The notes beneath the pieces are model-generated. The model searched no databases, was not told the DNA's origin, and was given only the letters and a program-made list of their open reading frames with translations. This document shows, piece by piece, positions 1-5,828 of a DNA stretch of 7,266 nt. A program made the translations under genes and the position numbers. Position 1 is the first letter of the stretch; each line of letters starts with the position of its first letter. Origin of the DNA: Candidatus Delongbacteria bacterium (lineage in GTDB: Bacteria > JAGOEH01). The DNA is taken from the NCBI GenBank assembly GCA_017997825.1, contig JAGOEH010000156.1:1-7266 (forward strand), written 5' to 3'.

Positions 1-927
1 AATCGGATACTCTTCCACGGTCACCGGAACAGCCATCAGATCTTTGACAAAGGTAAGCCCCACCAGGACCGTATAATCGGGCATGGTTTCGAACAAATCA
101 AAATCAACGGCTCCATTGAAGGAGAGGTTCTTGGACAGGGTCCAGCTCAGACCGGGGGTTAATGTAACCGGATCATTGATTTGGGCCGCCCGGCTGCGCA
201 GCATGGCGCCGGCATATTCCAGATAAAAACGGCACTTGGGATGCCATTGATAGGCCAGGGATATAGCAAAGGGATACTGTGGACATGATGTTCCCATCGT
301 TCCGGTGGCATCCAGTCCCTGGTAGCCCTCTCCAATCCGATACAGAATCTGGTTTTTATACATCAGACTGTCGCTGTGCGGGAGCGTGAAATAGCTGAGA
401 TTCAGGGTAAAGCTGAATTGGCTGTATTTGAATTCGGTATGATAGGAAAAGAGCAAGGACGTGCTTCGGCTGCTATAAGGCCGCAGGTAGGGGTAAGCTT
501 TGACGGCGGGATCCTCTTTAAAGCCGGTGGGTAAAGCCACCAGAATCTGAACGGAATTGAACCAGCTTGAGTACTGGATAAAAGAGGGAGTCCATTTACC
601 CCCCAACGATATATCGCCCGGTCCATAGCGGAAGTTATCCAAAACATCGGTATAATAAGGCATCGTGAATTTTAGGTCCAGCGATCCGGTCAATCCATAG
701 GCCAGCGCGGCCCGGGTCGTCATAAAGTACTCGCCGGAATATCCGCTGCGCATCTCGGCTTTGGAATACTCTTCAAACAGAGCCAGGCCCAGACGGCCCT
801 TTCCCATCGGATAGGGTCTCAATCCCCGCAGATTGGAAAAGGCACCGTCGATTCCATTGCCTGATAACGTGGTAGATAAAAATAGAATCATAATCAGAAC
901 CGGATACAGACGACCGACAGATCTCAC
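1..927 (-). CDS. Exported, probably outer-membrane beta-barrel protein (3' end outside window)
   Basis: The frame is open from a GTG at 927 to the left edge, giving 309 residues without a stop. The start has the ribosome site GAGGAG (933-938) five bases upstream. It begins one base after the FlhB-like stop. Residues 1-29 form a signal peptide: basic start MRSVGRLYP, hydrophobic core VLIMILFLSTTLS, then a small-residue region. The mature part alternates polar and hydrophobic/aromatic residues typical of transmembrane beta strands, such as RAALAYGLTGSLDLKFTMPY, GPGDISLGGKW, FSFTLNLSYFTL and FAISLAYQW. The GPGDISLG turn resembles the transporter-type (phenol/MetA-degradation-like) outer-membrane barrels, but substrate and function are unknown. 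A strand ending DYTVLVGLTF (284-293) looks like a last barrel strand, yet the frame continues for at least 16 more residues. It has two cysteines, at 215 and 232. Confidence 0.85.
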   Translation of the reverse strand, partial: MRSVGRLYPVLIMILFLSTTLSGNGIDGAFSNLRGLRPYPMGKGRLGLALFEEYSKAEMRSGYSGEYFMTTRAALAYGLTGSLDLKFTMPYYTDVLDNFRYGPGDISLGGKWTPSFIQYSSWFNSVQILVALPTGFKEDPAVKAYPYLRPYSSRSTSLLFSYHTEFKYSQFSFTLNLSYFTLPHSDSLMYKNQILYRIGEGYQGLDATGTMGTSCPQYPFAISLAYQWHPKCRFYLEYAGAMLRSRAAQINDPVTLTPGLSWTLSKNLSFNGAVDFDLFETMPDYTVLVGLTFVKDLMAVPVTVEEYPI

Positions 928-928
928 C

Positions 929-1201
929 TTAACTCCTCGGCTTGTTTTGTTGATAGATGAAGGCCAGCACTTCAGCCACTGCCCGATACATTTCGACCGG
1001 GATCTCCACCTCGAGTTCGAGCGGCATCAGGGCCTGAACCAGATCAGGGTCCTCATAGATCGGAATCTGATATTCCCGGGCGGTTTCGATGATTTTTTCC
1101 GCAATGAATCCCCGTCCCTTGGCCTTGACCTTGGGAGCGGAATCCCGCTGGGGTTTATACCCCAATGCGACAGCCGCTTTCAGTTCTTCATCTTTTTTCA
1201 T
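929..1201 (-). CDS. Stand-alone FlhB C-terminal-like protein (FhlB/YlqH type)
   Basis: This 90-residue protein matches the cytoplasmic C-terminal domain of FlhB/YscU export-switch proteins without the membrane part. Diagnostic stretches are AAVALGYKP (10-18), APKVKAKGRGFIAEKIIETA (22-41), the IPIYEDPDLVQAL segment (46-58) and the end VEIPVEMYRAVAEVLAFIY. In full-length FlhB the AVAL strand follows the self-cleaving NPTH loop; here the equivalent positions read roughly EELK, so there is no cleavage site. Small paralogues of this kind exist in several flagellated bacteria (FhlB, YlqH) and can partly replace the FlhB tail; that is family knowledge. The ATG overlaps the preceding stop (ATGA). Only CAGG directly abutting the start precedes it, so translation probably depends on the upstream FliK-like gene. 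Confidence 0.92.
   Translation of the reverse strand: MKKDEELKAAVALGYKPQRDSAPKVKAKGRGFIAEKIIETAREYQIPIYEDPDLVQALMPLELEVEIPVEMYRAVAEVLAFIYQQNKPRS
933..938 (-). promoter_or_regulatory. Ribosome binding site supporting the GTG start of the exported protein
   Basis: On the minus strand GAGGAG lies five bases before the GTG at 927 and inside the last codons of the FlhB-like gene. It is the strongest reason for choosing a GTG start, and the signal peptide begins immediately after it. Confidence 0.75.
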
Positions 1202-2277
1202 ACCTGATAATCAATTCTGGATTCCCGGGTTTCCAGCGGCATTCCCGGTATCCATTGAGGTTTCTCCAACTCCAGGGTCACTTGATTCAATCGAATCCCA
1301 ATCTCACGAATCTGCGTTTTCAGCTCATCCTGGCTGATTCTGATTCGATCCAGCAATTCAACACTTTTGGTCTTGATTTTCAAATTGAACTGTTCTCGAT
1401 CGATAAAATAAAACAGGGCTTCGACAGGTCCGGATCGGCTCAAATCCAGGACAACCGAAAAGTATCCGGCGGAATGCCCGTCTTTTTTCTTGTTAAAGAC
1501 AAAACTTCCCTGATACCATCGCTGCTCGAATTGAATCACAAACGGGACATAGCGATGAAACGAATCCGGATAGTTGTTATACAGATTCAATCCGGTGAAG
1601 AATTTCCATCCGGTATCCCATAGTTTTTGCAATTCCGCCTGCTGTTCCGAATCGATTGGGGTATGGCGGAATGCTTTCATCAGGCGGAGGGCCAGCGAAA
1701 AGAAGGCATAATGATCGGGAAGCGGCTGGTCCTGAGTCTGAAAAAAGGATAAGGCGTTGATCAAATGCACCGGCCATTCCGACTGGGTTTTCAGATGAAC
1801 CATTTTTTCAAGCATAGCGGGATCCAGGCTTTCCGGATCGGACTGACTGATCGATTGTTCGATCTGGTTCAGCCATTCGGCCCAGGGCGCGGGAGCATTA
1901 AAAAAGGTGAACAGGCTTTCGGCAATTTTCGGATCTGTGCTCCCCATAGAGTTCAGAATCTGATTGATGCGGGCCATCACCCACCATTCAGAATTCTGGA
2001 CATGAGAAAACGTCATGGATTCGGGCAGATCGAGCGCATCCGGCGGTAAAATCTGAAGCAGCAGGTTGGGAAATGTCCCTTTGATTTTGGCTTGAATGGT
2101 CTGGCCCGGATCGAGAGCCAGTTCCGAATAGGCAATCATTCTCCGATCTCGGATCTGAAGAAGATAATGCCGGTTATCCAGCACCTGGGCCACGGTCCCT
2201 TTGATGATTTTTCCCGGCGTCAACGGTTCAGCCCCGGCCGCGGGCGGGATAATGGATGAAGTGATGGTCGTTTTCAT
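1198..2277 (-). CDS. FliK-like protein (flagellar hook-length control C-terminal domain)
   Basis: The 359-residue protein appears to belong to the FliK group. FliK proteins are exported rulers whose C-terminal domain contacts FlhB to switch export from hook to filament. Residues about 22-77 (from GKIIKGTVAQVLDNRHYLLQ) look like a small beta domain with the GQTIQAKI pattern found in many FliK-like proteins. The middle (about 95-230) is helical and not low-complexity. Residues about 255-340 fit the Flg_hook pattern: a beta stretch (GYFSVVLDLSRSGPVEALFY), a helical run (LLDRIRISQDELKTQIREIG) and a final strand (IRLNQVTLEL). An in-frame GTG at 2286 would add three residues. I chose ATG 2277 because GGGTG (2285-2289) sits seven bases before it. 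The stop overlaps the next start as ATGA. It may be a second FliK-type protein rather than the main hook ruler. Confidence 0.8.
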   Translation of the reverse strand: MKTTITSSIIPPAAGAEPLTPGKIIKGTVAQVLDNRHYLLQIRDRRMIAYSELALDPGQTIQAKIKGTFPNLLLQILPPDALDLPESMTFSHVQNSEWWVMARINQILNSMGSTDPKIAESLFTFFNAPAPWAEWLNQIEQSISQSDPESLDPAMLEKMVHLKTQSEWPVHLINALSFFQTQDQPLPDHYAFFSLALRLMKAFRHTPIDSEQQAELQKLWDTGWKFFTGLNLYNNYPDSFHRYVPFVIQFEQRWYQGSFVFNKKKDGHSAGYFSVVLDLSRSGPVEALFYFIDREQFNLKIKTKSVELLDRIRISQDELKTQIREIGIRLNQVTLELEKPQWIPGMPLETRESRIDYQV

Positions 2278-2284
2278 TATGAAC

Positions 2285-2289
2285 ACCCG
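2285..2289 (-). promoter_or_regulatory. Weak ribosome binding site before the FliK-like gene
   Basis: On the minus strand GGGTG lies seven bases before the ATG at 2277. Its GGTG can pair with the CACC of the 16S rRNA tail. It overlaps the alternative GTG start at 2286, which has no purine-rich site of its own, so it favours the ATG. Confidence 0.45.
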
Positions 2290-2304
2290 AGACAGGGAGA
2301 GGGT

Positions 2305-2640
2305 TTAGATCCGGATATCGATATGGGACGGAGAAATCCCGGAGGGATTAGGCGGAATTGCCGCTTCATCGGAAGAGGATGGTTCCGGGGATTCCGGTTT
2401 TTCATCTTTTTTTTCCTGATCCTGGGCCTGGTGGTCAGGCTGTTTATCCTGCCGGCGGATAAGATTCTCATCCTTGGGAGTCAATTCCCTCGGCACCGTT
2501 CGGTCCTGTTCGATTTTCTGCTGCAGTTGGTAGCTGAATTGGCGGTGGTCGGATTCCGGTTGTTGTTTCTGAGTCTGAGTTACTTTTTCGGCCAGCTGGG
2601 TTTTGGAAAAAAGATCCTGCAATGCAATTGGATCAACCAT
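2305..2640 (-). CDS. Small hydrophilic protein of unknown function downstream of the sigma-28 gene
   Basis: No named family is recognised. The 111-residue protein begins MVDPIALQDLFSKTQLAEKV, a possible short amphipathic helix. It then becomes very polar and rich in Q, D, E, K and P, with a proline/serine-rich stretch near residues 80-100 (EKPESPEPSSSDEAAIPPNP) and a short ending SHIDIRI. It has no membrane segment or signal peptide and is probably largely disordered. The start is supported by the purine-rich AAAGGGTGA just downstream of the fliA stop (2648-2656), about seven bases from the ATG. From memory, short polar proteins with a comparable start and an ending like HIDI follow fliA in some other flagellar clusters, but this could not be checked. 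An anti-sigma role like FlgM is possible from position but not supported by a visible motif. Confidence 0.78.
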   Translation of the reverse strand: MVDPIALQDLFSKTQLAEKVTQTQKQQPESDHRQFSYQLQQKIEQDRTVPRELTPKDENLIRRQDKQPDHQAQDQEKKDEKPESPEPSSSDEAAIPPNPSGISPSHIDIRI

Positions 2641-2658
2641 TGGCGTTTCACCCTTTCG

Positions 2659-3432
2659 TTAACCGACACTTTTCTTTTGTAAAAGCTTGATTTTAGCTTT
2701 GATGCTCATGATGGCCCGGGTATGCAGTTGAGATACCCGGGATTCGGAAATATCCAGCACCTGTCCGATCTCCTTGAGGGTCAATCCCTCATAATAATAC
2801 AGCGCAATGACCAATCGCTGACGTTCCTCCAGTTGTCCGATAAAATTGGTCAATTCATCATAGGTTTCTTTCCGTTCCAGGTGCTGGCTTGGATCGGGCA
2901 CATCGTCATTCTTAATGAAGTGGATCATTTGGCGCTCTTCGCCGCTTTCCTGGAACACATAATCCTGGAGCGAAAGGAGATTGACCGATCGGATCTCTTC
3001 ATACAACTGGTTGAGTTCAGTGGGTGGAATTCCCAGACATTCGGCAAGTTCCTGATCGGAGGGTTCCCGCCCTAACTCATGCTGGAGTTTCATCAGGGAT
3101 TTTTCCATATCACGGGCTTTGCGCCTTACCGTTCGAGGCACCCAGTCCATTCGGCGCAGATCATCCAGCATCTCCCCCTTAATCCGCTGGGAGGCGAAAT
3201 ACTCAAAGGGGACATTCCGGTTCGGCTCATAATGTTCAATCGCATCCAACAGACCGATCACACCGGCGCTCAGAAGATCATCAAAGGCAATATGATCGGG
3301 AAGTGAGATGGAAAGCCGGCCGGCCAGATACTTGACCAGATACAGATAGGTTTGAACAATCTGGTCCCGATCCTCCCGCAGATGATCCTTCTTGTATTTT
3401 TTCCACAATTCGATTTTTTCACGGTTTTCCAT
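2659..3432 (-). CDS. fliA: RNA polymerase sigma-28 factor, FliA/WhiG family
   Basis: This is the flagellar sigma factor that directs RNA polymerase to late flagellar and chemotaxis promoters. The 257-residue length is typical. Region 2 spans about 25-105, with DDLLSAGVIGLLDAIEHYEP followed by FEYFASQRIKGEMLDDLRR and DWVPRTVRRK, the most diagnostic stretch for FliA/WhiG. Region 3 is around 120-148 (GREPSDQELAECLGI). Region 4, about 195-247, has LEERQRLVIALYYYEGLTLK and the helix-turn-helix EIGQVLDISESRVSQLHTRA. The ATG follows the ribosome site AGGAG (3439-3443), which overlaps the TAG stop of the upstream gene, leaving a 9-base gap. Family members are usually held in check by an anti-sigma factor, FlgM. 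No recognisable flgM lies in the window. Confidence 0.96.
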   Translation of the reverse strand: MENREKIELWKKYKKDHLREDRDQIVQTYLYLVKYLAGRLSISLPDHIAFDDLLSAGVIGLLDAIEHYEPNRNVPFEYFASQRIKGEMLDDLRRMDWVPRTVRRKARDMEKSLMKLQHELGREPSDQELAECLGIPPTELNQLYEEIRSVNLLSLQDYVFQESGEERQMIHFIKNDDVPDPSQHLERKETYDELTNFIGQLEERQRLVIALYYYEGLTLKEIGQVLDISESRVSQLHTRAIMSIKAKIKLLQKKSVG

Positions 3433-3441
3433 TCATCACTC

Positions 3442-3831
3442 CTAATTGTCAACCGTCACATCGGTACGGGCTCCTTTTCGGATCCGCTCTTTGGACTCTT
3501 CCAGTTTATCATTGAGCTGGTCGGTGATATTCTGCATCTTGTTCTTGAAATTTCGGGTTGCATTCTCCACCGAGCTCTCCACTTTCTTTTTCTGATCCGC
3601 AATCAATTGTTGTTTTTCCTCGGCCCTGATCTCCTCATGAACCTTATACACCAAAGCGGAAATCAGCAAAAAAACGATCTGGGTCACCAGCCAGAGGATG
3701 ACAAATGCAATCAGCGATCGCTGAAGGGCAATCATCATCGAAATATTGGAGGCAAGGGCAATCAGCAGGGTCAGACAGCAGCCGATCAGTCCCAGAATGA
3801 TGCCGAGTTGATTGATTCTGATATAATCCAT
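3442..3831 (-). CDS. Uncharacterised membrane protein with two TM helices and a coiled-coil tail
   Basis: I do not recognise a named family. The 129-residue protein has two hydrophobic segments, about residues 9-28 (LGIILGLIGCCLTLLIALAS) and 40-62 (LIAFVILWLVTQIVFLLISALVY). A long, highly charged segment rich in K, E, Q and N follows (about 64-120) and looks like a coiled coil. By the positive-inside rule, the tail after the second helix (YKVHEEIRAEEKQQ and beyond) is probably cytoplasmic, making a hairpin anchor with a cytoplasmic rod. Its ATG shares a base with the flhG stop, and no convincing ribosome site precedes it (upstream bases are A-rich), so translation is probably coupled to flhG. 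Its position between flhG and the sigma-28 gene suggests a flagellar role, perhaps a membrane partner of FlhF/FlhG. That is inference from location only. Confidence 0.85.
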   Translation of the reverse strand: MDYIRINQLGIILGLIGCCLTLLIALASNISMMIALQRSLIAFVILWLVTQIVFLLISALVYKVHEEIRAEEKQQLIADQKKKVESSVENATRNFKNKMQNITDQLNDKLEESKERIRKGARTDVTVDN

Positions 3832-4730
3832 TATAGTTTCTTTGTTTTGAGTAATCCCATCAATCGTTGACTAAAAGAATGGGCCAACGGTCGGGCAGGA
3901 GCATCTGTCAGGTTTTGCCGGATCATCAGAAGATCTTGGCGGTACCGGGAATGAGAATCCAGAAACAGGCCCGGTTTCTGATGACGGATCGAGGAAACCA
4001 CGATTGAATCATATGTTAAAAATCCGAGAAAATGCAAGTTTTTTTTTAAGAATTTGCGAGTTAACTCCGTTAACTGAGAGAATACATGATCGGCCTCATG
4101 GGCATTTTTTACCATATTGATCAGCACATGGATTTTTTTAGCCGGCTGATGACGGCTGATCAATTTAATCATCGAATAGGCATCCACCAAAGAGGTAGGA
4201 TCCGGAGTCAGGATCAGAATCGTCTCGCGGGCAGCCAGTACAAACGCCGTTGTTTGCGTATGAATCCCGGCACCGGTATCCAGAATCATAAAATCATAAT
4301 CGGCTTCGAGGTTTTTGAATCCGTGAATCAGATTTTGCATGGATTCAGGGTCAAGGTTGGCCAGTTGAGCCAATCCATTGCGAGCCGGCAGGATTTCCAA
4401 TCCGGCTGGGACCGAGTAGACAGCCCTCCGAATATCCAGCCCATCGAACAGAACATCACTCAGGCTGTAGGGAGGGGATATGCCCAGCATAATATCGATA
4501 TTGGAAAGCCCCAGATCCGTATCTACCAGCAGGACCCGCTTGGAAAGCTCCTGAAGGGCCAGGGCCAGATTCAGGCTGAAATGGGTTTTACCGACTCCCC
4601 CTTTTCCGCTGGTGACAGCAAGGGTGATGCATTCCCGACCCTCTGCCGCCAACCGGGGAATCCAATCAGCCTGATTTCCGACCGATAAGCGATCTAATGA
4701 TTTTTTAAGCTCATTGGCCTGAATCGACAT
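3831..4730 (-). CDS. flhG: MinD-like ATPase FlhG (YlxH/FleN), flagellar number regulator
   Basis: FlhG is a ParA/MinD-type ATPase that stimulates the FlhF GTPase and limits flagellar number. The 299-residue protein carries the deviant Walker A GKGGVGKT at 42-49 with signature lysine 43, the VDTDLGLSNIDIMLG segment at 69-83, and LDTGAG at 150-155. These place it in the MinD/FlhG clade. The first residues (SIQANELKKSL) resemble the family's DQAxxLR FlhF-activation motif but have I in place of D and K in place of R. The C-terminal SFSQRLMGLLKTKK could form the amphipathic membrane-targeting helix; that is inferred. The start lies inside flhF and has a good ribosome site, GGGAG at 4737-4741, six bases from the ATG. 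The stop shares one base with the next start (TAATG). Confidence 0.94.
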   Translation of the reverse strand: MSIQANELKKSLDRLSVGNQADWIPRLAAEGRECITLAVTSGKGGVGKTHFSLNLALALQELSKRVLLVDTDLGLSNIDIMLGISPPYSLSDVLFDGLDIRRAVYSVPAGLEILPARNGLAQLANLDPESMQNLIHGFKNLEADYDFMILDTGAGIHTQTTAFVLAARETILILTPDPTSLVDAYSMIKLISRHQPAKKIHVLINMVKNAHEADHVFSQLTELTRKFLKKNLHFLGFLTYDSIVVSSIRHQKPGLFLDSHSRYRQDLLMIRQNLTDAPARPLAHSFSQRLMGLLKTKKL

Positions 4731-5826
4731 TCAGTTCTCCCAGTATACGGTTGACCAGATAATCCTCGTTCGCCAGTTCAATATCCTCCGGAACGCTTTG
4801 CCCGGTCGTAAAATAGGATACGGGCTTGGGAATCGTCTGCAGAATATTGAAAATCATACCAAACGATTCGGTTTCATCCAGTTTGGTAAAAATCAGTCGG
4901 TGAATCGGAATAATTCCGAATCGGCTGATCACATCCAGATTATCATTCAGCTTGGTGGTAGCACTCAATACCAGGTGAGTCTCTTCGGGCTGTGCCACCT
5001 GAAGCAGATCCTGCAATTCATGGATCTGATCTTCATTTTTTGGACTTCGGCCGGCCGTATCGATCAAAATCAGATTCATCCCCAGGAATTCATCCAGCGC
5101 CTCCAGCATGCCCTGTTCATTATACACCACTTTCAGCGGAAGATTGATGATTTCAGCAAAGGTCCGCAACTGATCGACGGCAGCGATCCGGTAGGTATCA
5201 ATGGTAATGAGCCCGATTTTAAGTTTGCCGTAAATCGAAAAATTGGCGGCCAGTTTAGCGATGGTCGTCGTCTTCCCCACTCCGGTCGGACCAATCAGGG
5301 CCATAATGGTCGGTTTATTTTTGCGCAATAAAAGCTGTCCGCTAATCCTGATACTGCGGCGCAGGCTTTCCCGAAACAAGCCGGCGATTTCCGGCATATC
5401 CATGGTCGGCTGATAATTTTCCAGGACCTGTTTCGTCAGTTTGATCAGATGAAACGGGGTCATTTCATTCTTATACAGGATCTTTTGAAAGTATTTTATT
5501 TTGTCGTCACCATGAAAGGAAAAGGTGATATACTCGGGTTCAGCAGGCAGATCGATCCGGTCAGCGGCTGGAGATTCCGTTTCGGTTGAGGAGAGCTGGG
5601 TCTGAAAATCCAGGGGGCGTTTGGACTCTTGAGCTGTCTGTCTAAGGATATCATGGTCCTGCTGCGTCATATCGACTGCGGCGGTAATCTCGACACTCTC
5701 ATTCCCCCAGTGTCCTCGGCTTTTGATGGTCTCGCTTTTCAGGATCACGGCCTGAGCTCCCAGCTCTTTTTTGACCATCGACAACGCTTCTTTGATGTCC
5801 TTGGCCTGAAATTTTTTAATCCTCAT
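4711..5826 (-). CDS. flhF: Flagellar biosynthesis GTPase FlhF
   Basis: FlhF is a membrane-associated SRP-family GTPase that helps fix where flagella are built, working with FlhG. The 371-residue length is normal for the family. The N-terminus MRIKKFQAKDIKEALSMVKK with ELGAQAVIL is the usual FlhF B-domain start; residues about 50-100 are variable and polar. The NG domain is complete: P-loop GPTGVGKTT at 179-187, DTYR at 210-213, DTAGR at 256-260, TKLDE at 314-318 and the closing TTGQSVPEDIE at 340-350. The ATG is preceded by GGAGG at 5833-5837, seven to eight bases upstream, which supports this start. The 3' end overlaps flhG by 20 bases, suggesting coupled translation of the two partners. All GTPase motifs are intact, so the protein should be active. 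Confidence 0.97.
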   Translation of the reverse strand: MRIKKFQAKDIKEALSMVKKELGAQAVILKSETIKSRGHWGNESVEITAAVDMTQQDHDILRQTAQESKRPLDFQTQLSSTETESPAADRIDLPAEPEYITFSFHGDDKIKYFQKILYKNEMTPFHLIKLTKQVLENYQPTMDMPEIAGLFRESLRRSIRISGQLLLRKNKPTIMALIGPTGVGKTTTIAKLAANFSIYGKLKIGLITIDTYRIAAVDQLRTFAEIINLPLKVVYNEQGMLEALDEFLGMNLILIDTAGRSPKNEDQIHELQDLLQVAQPEETHLVLSATTKLNDNLDVISRFGIIPIHRLIFTKLDETESFGMIFNILQTIPKPVSYFTTGQSVPEDIELANEDYLVNRILGELNVDSGQ

Positions 5827-5828
5827 GG

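Noticed and set aside
402-647. An 81-codon minus-strand frame within the exported-protein gene.
   Set aside because: The long frame from the GTG at 927 runs straight through this region with a signal peptide and barrel pattern; the short frame is out of register with it.
1165-1623. A 152-codon plus-strand frame opposite the FliK-like gene.
   Set aside because: It is antisense to a gene with a supported start, coupled stop and family match, and has no features of its own.
2287-2304. Possible terminator or promoter in the gap before the FliK-like gene.
   Set aside because: The gap is under 30 bases and shows no stem-loop with a T run and no convincing promoter boxes.
2380-2440. A T-rich run that reads on the plus strand as a very hydrophobic segment (FRFFIFFFLILGLVVRLFIL), like a membrane protein.
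   Set aside because: It is the complement of the lysine/glutamate-rich codons of the 111-residue hydrophilic protein, and the plus-strand frame has no other support.
4086-4688. A 200-codon open frame on the plus strand opposite flhG.
   Set aside because: It lies wholly antisense to a well-identified ATPase gene, shows no domain or sensible composition, and has no ribosome site that I can see.
4798-5331. A 177-codon open frame on the plus strand opposite flhF.
   Set aside because: It mirrors the conserved GTPase domain and has no recognisable protein features; it is a shadow of flhF.
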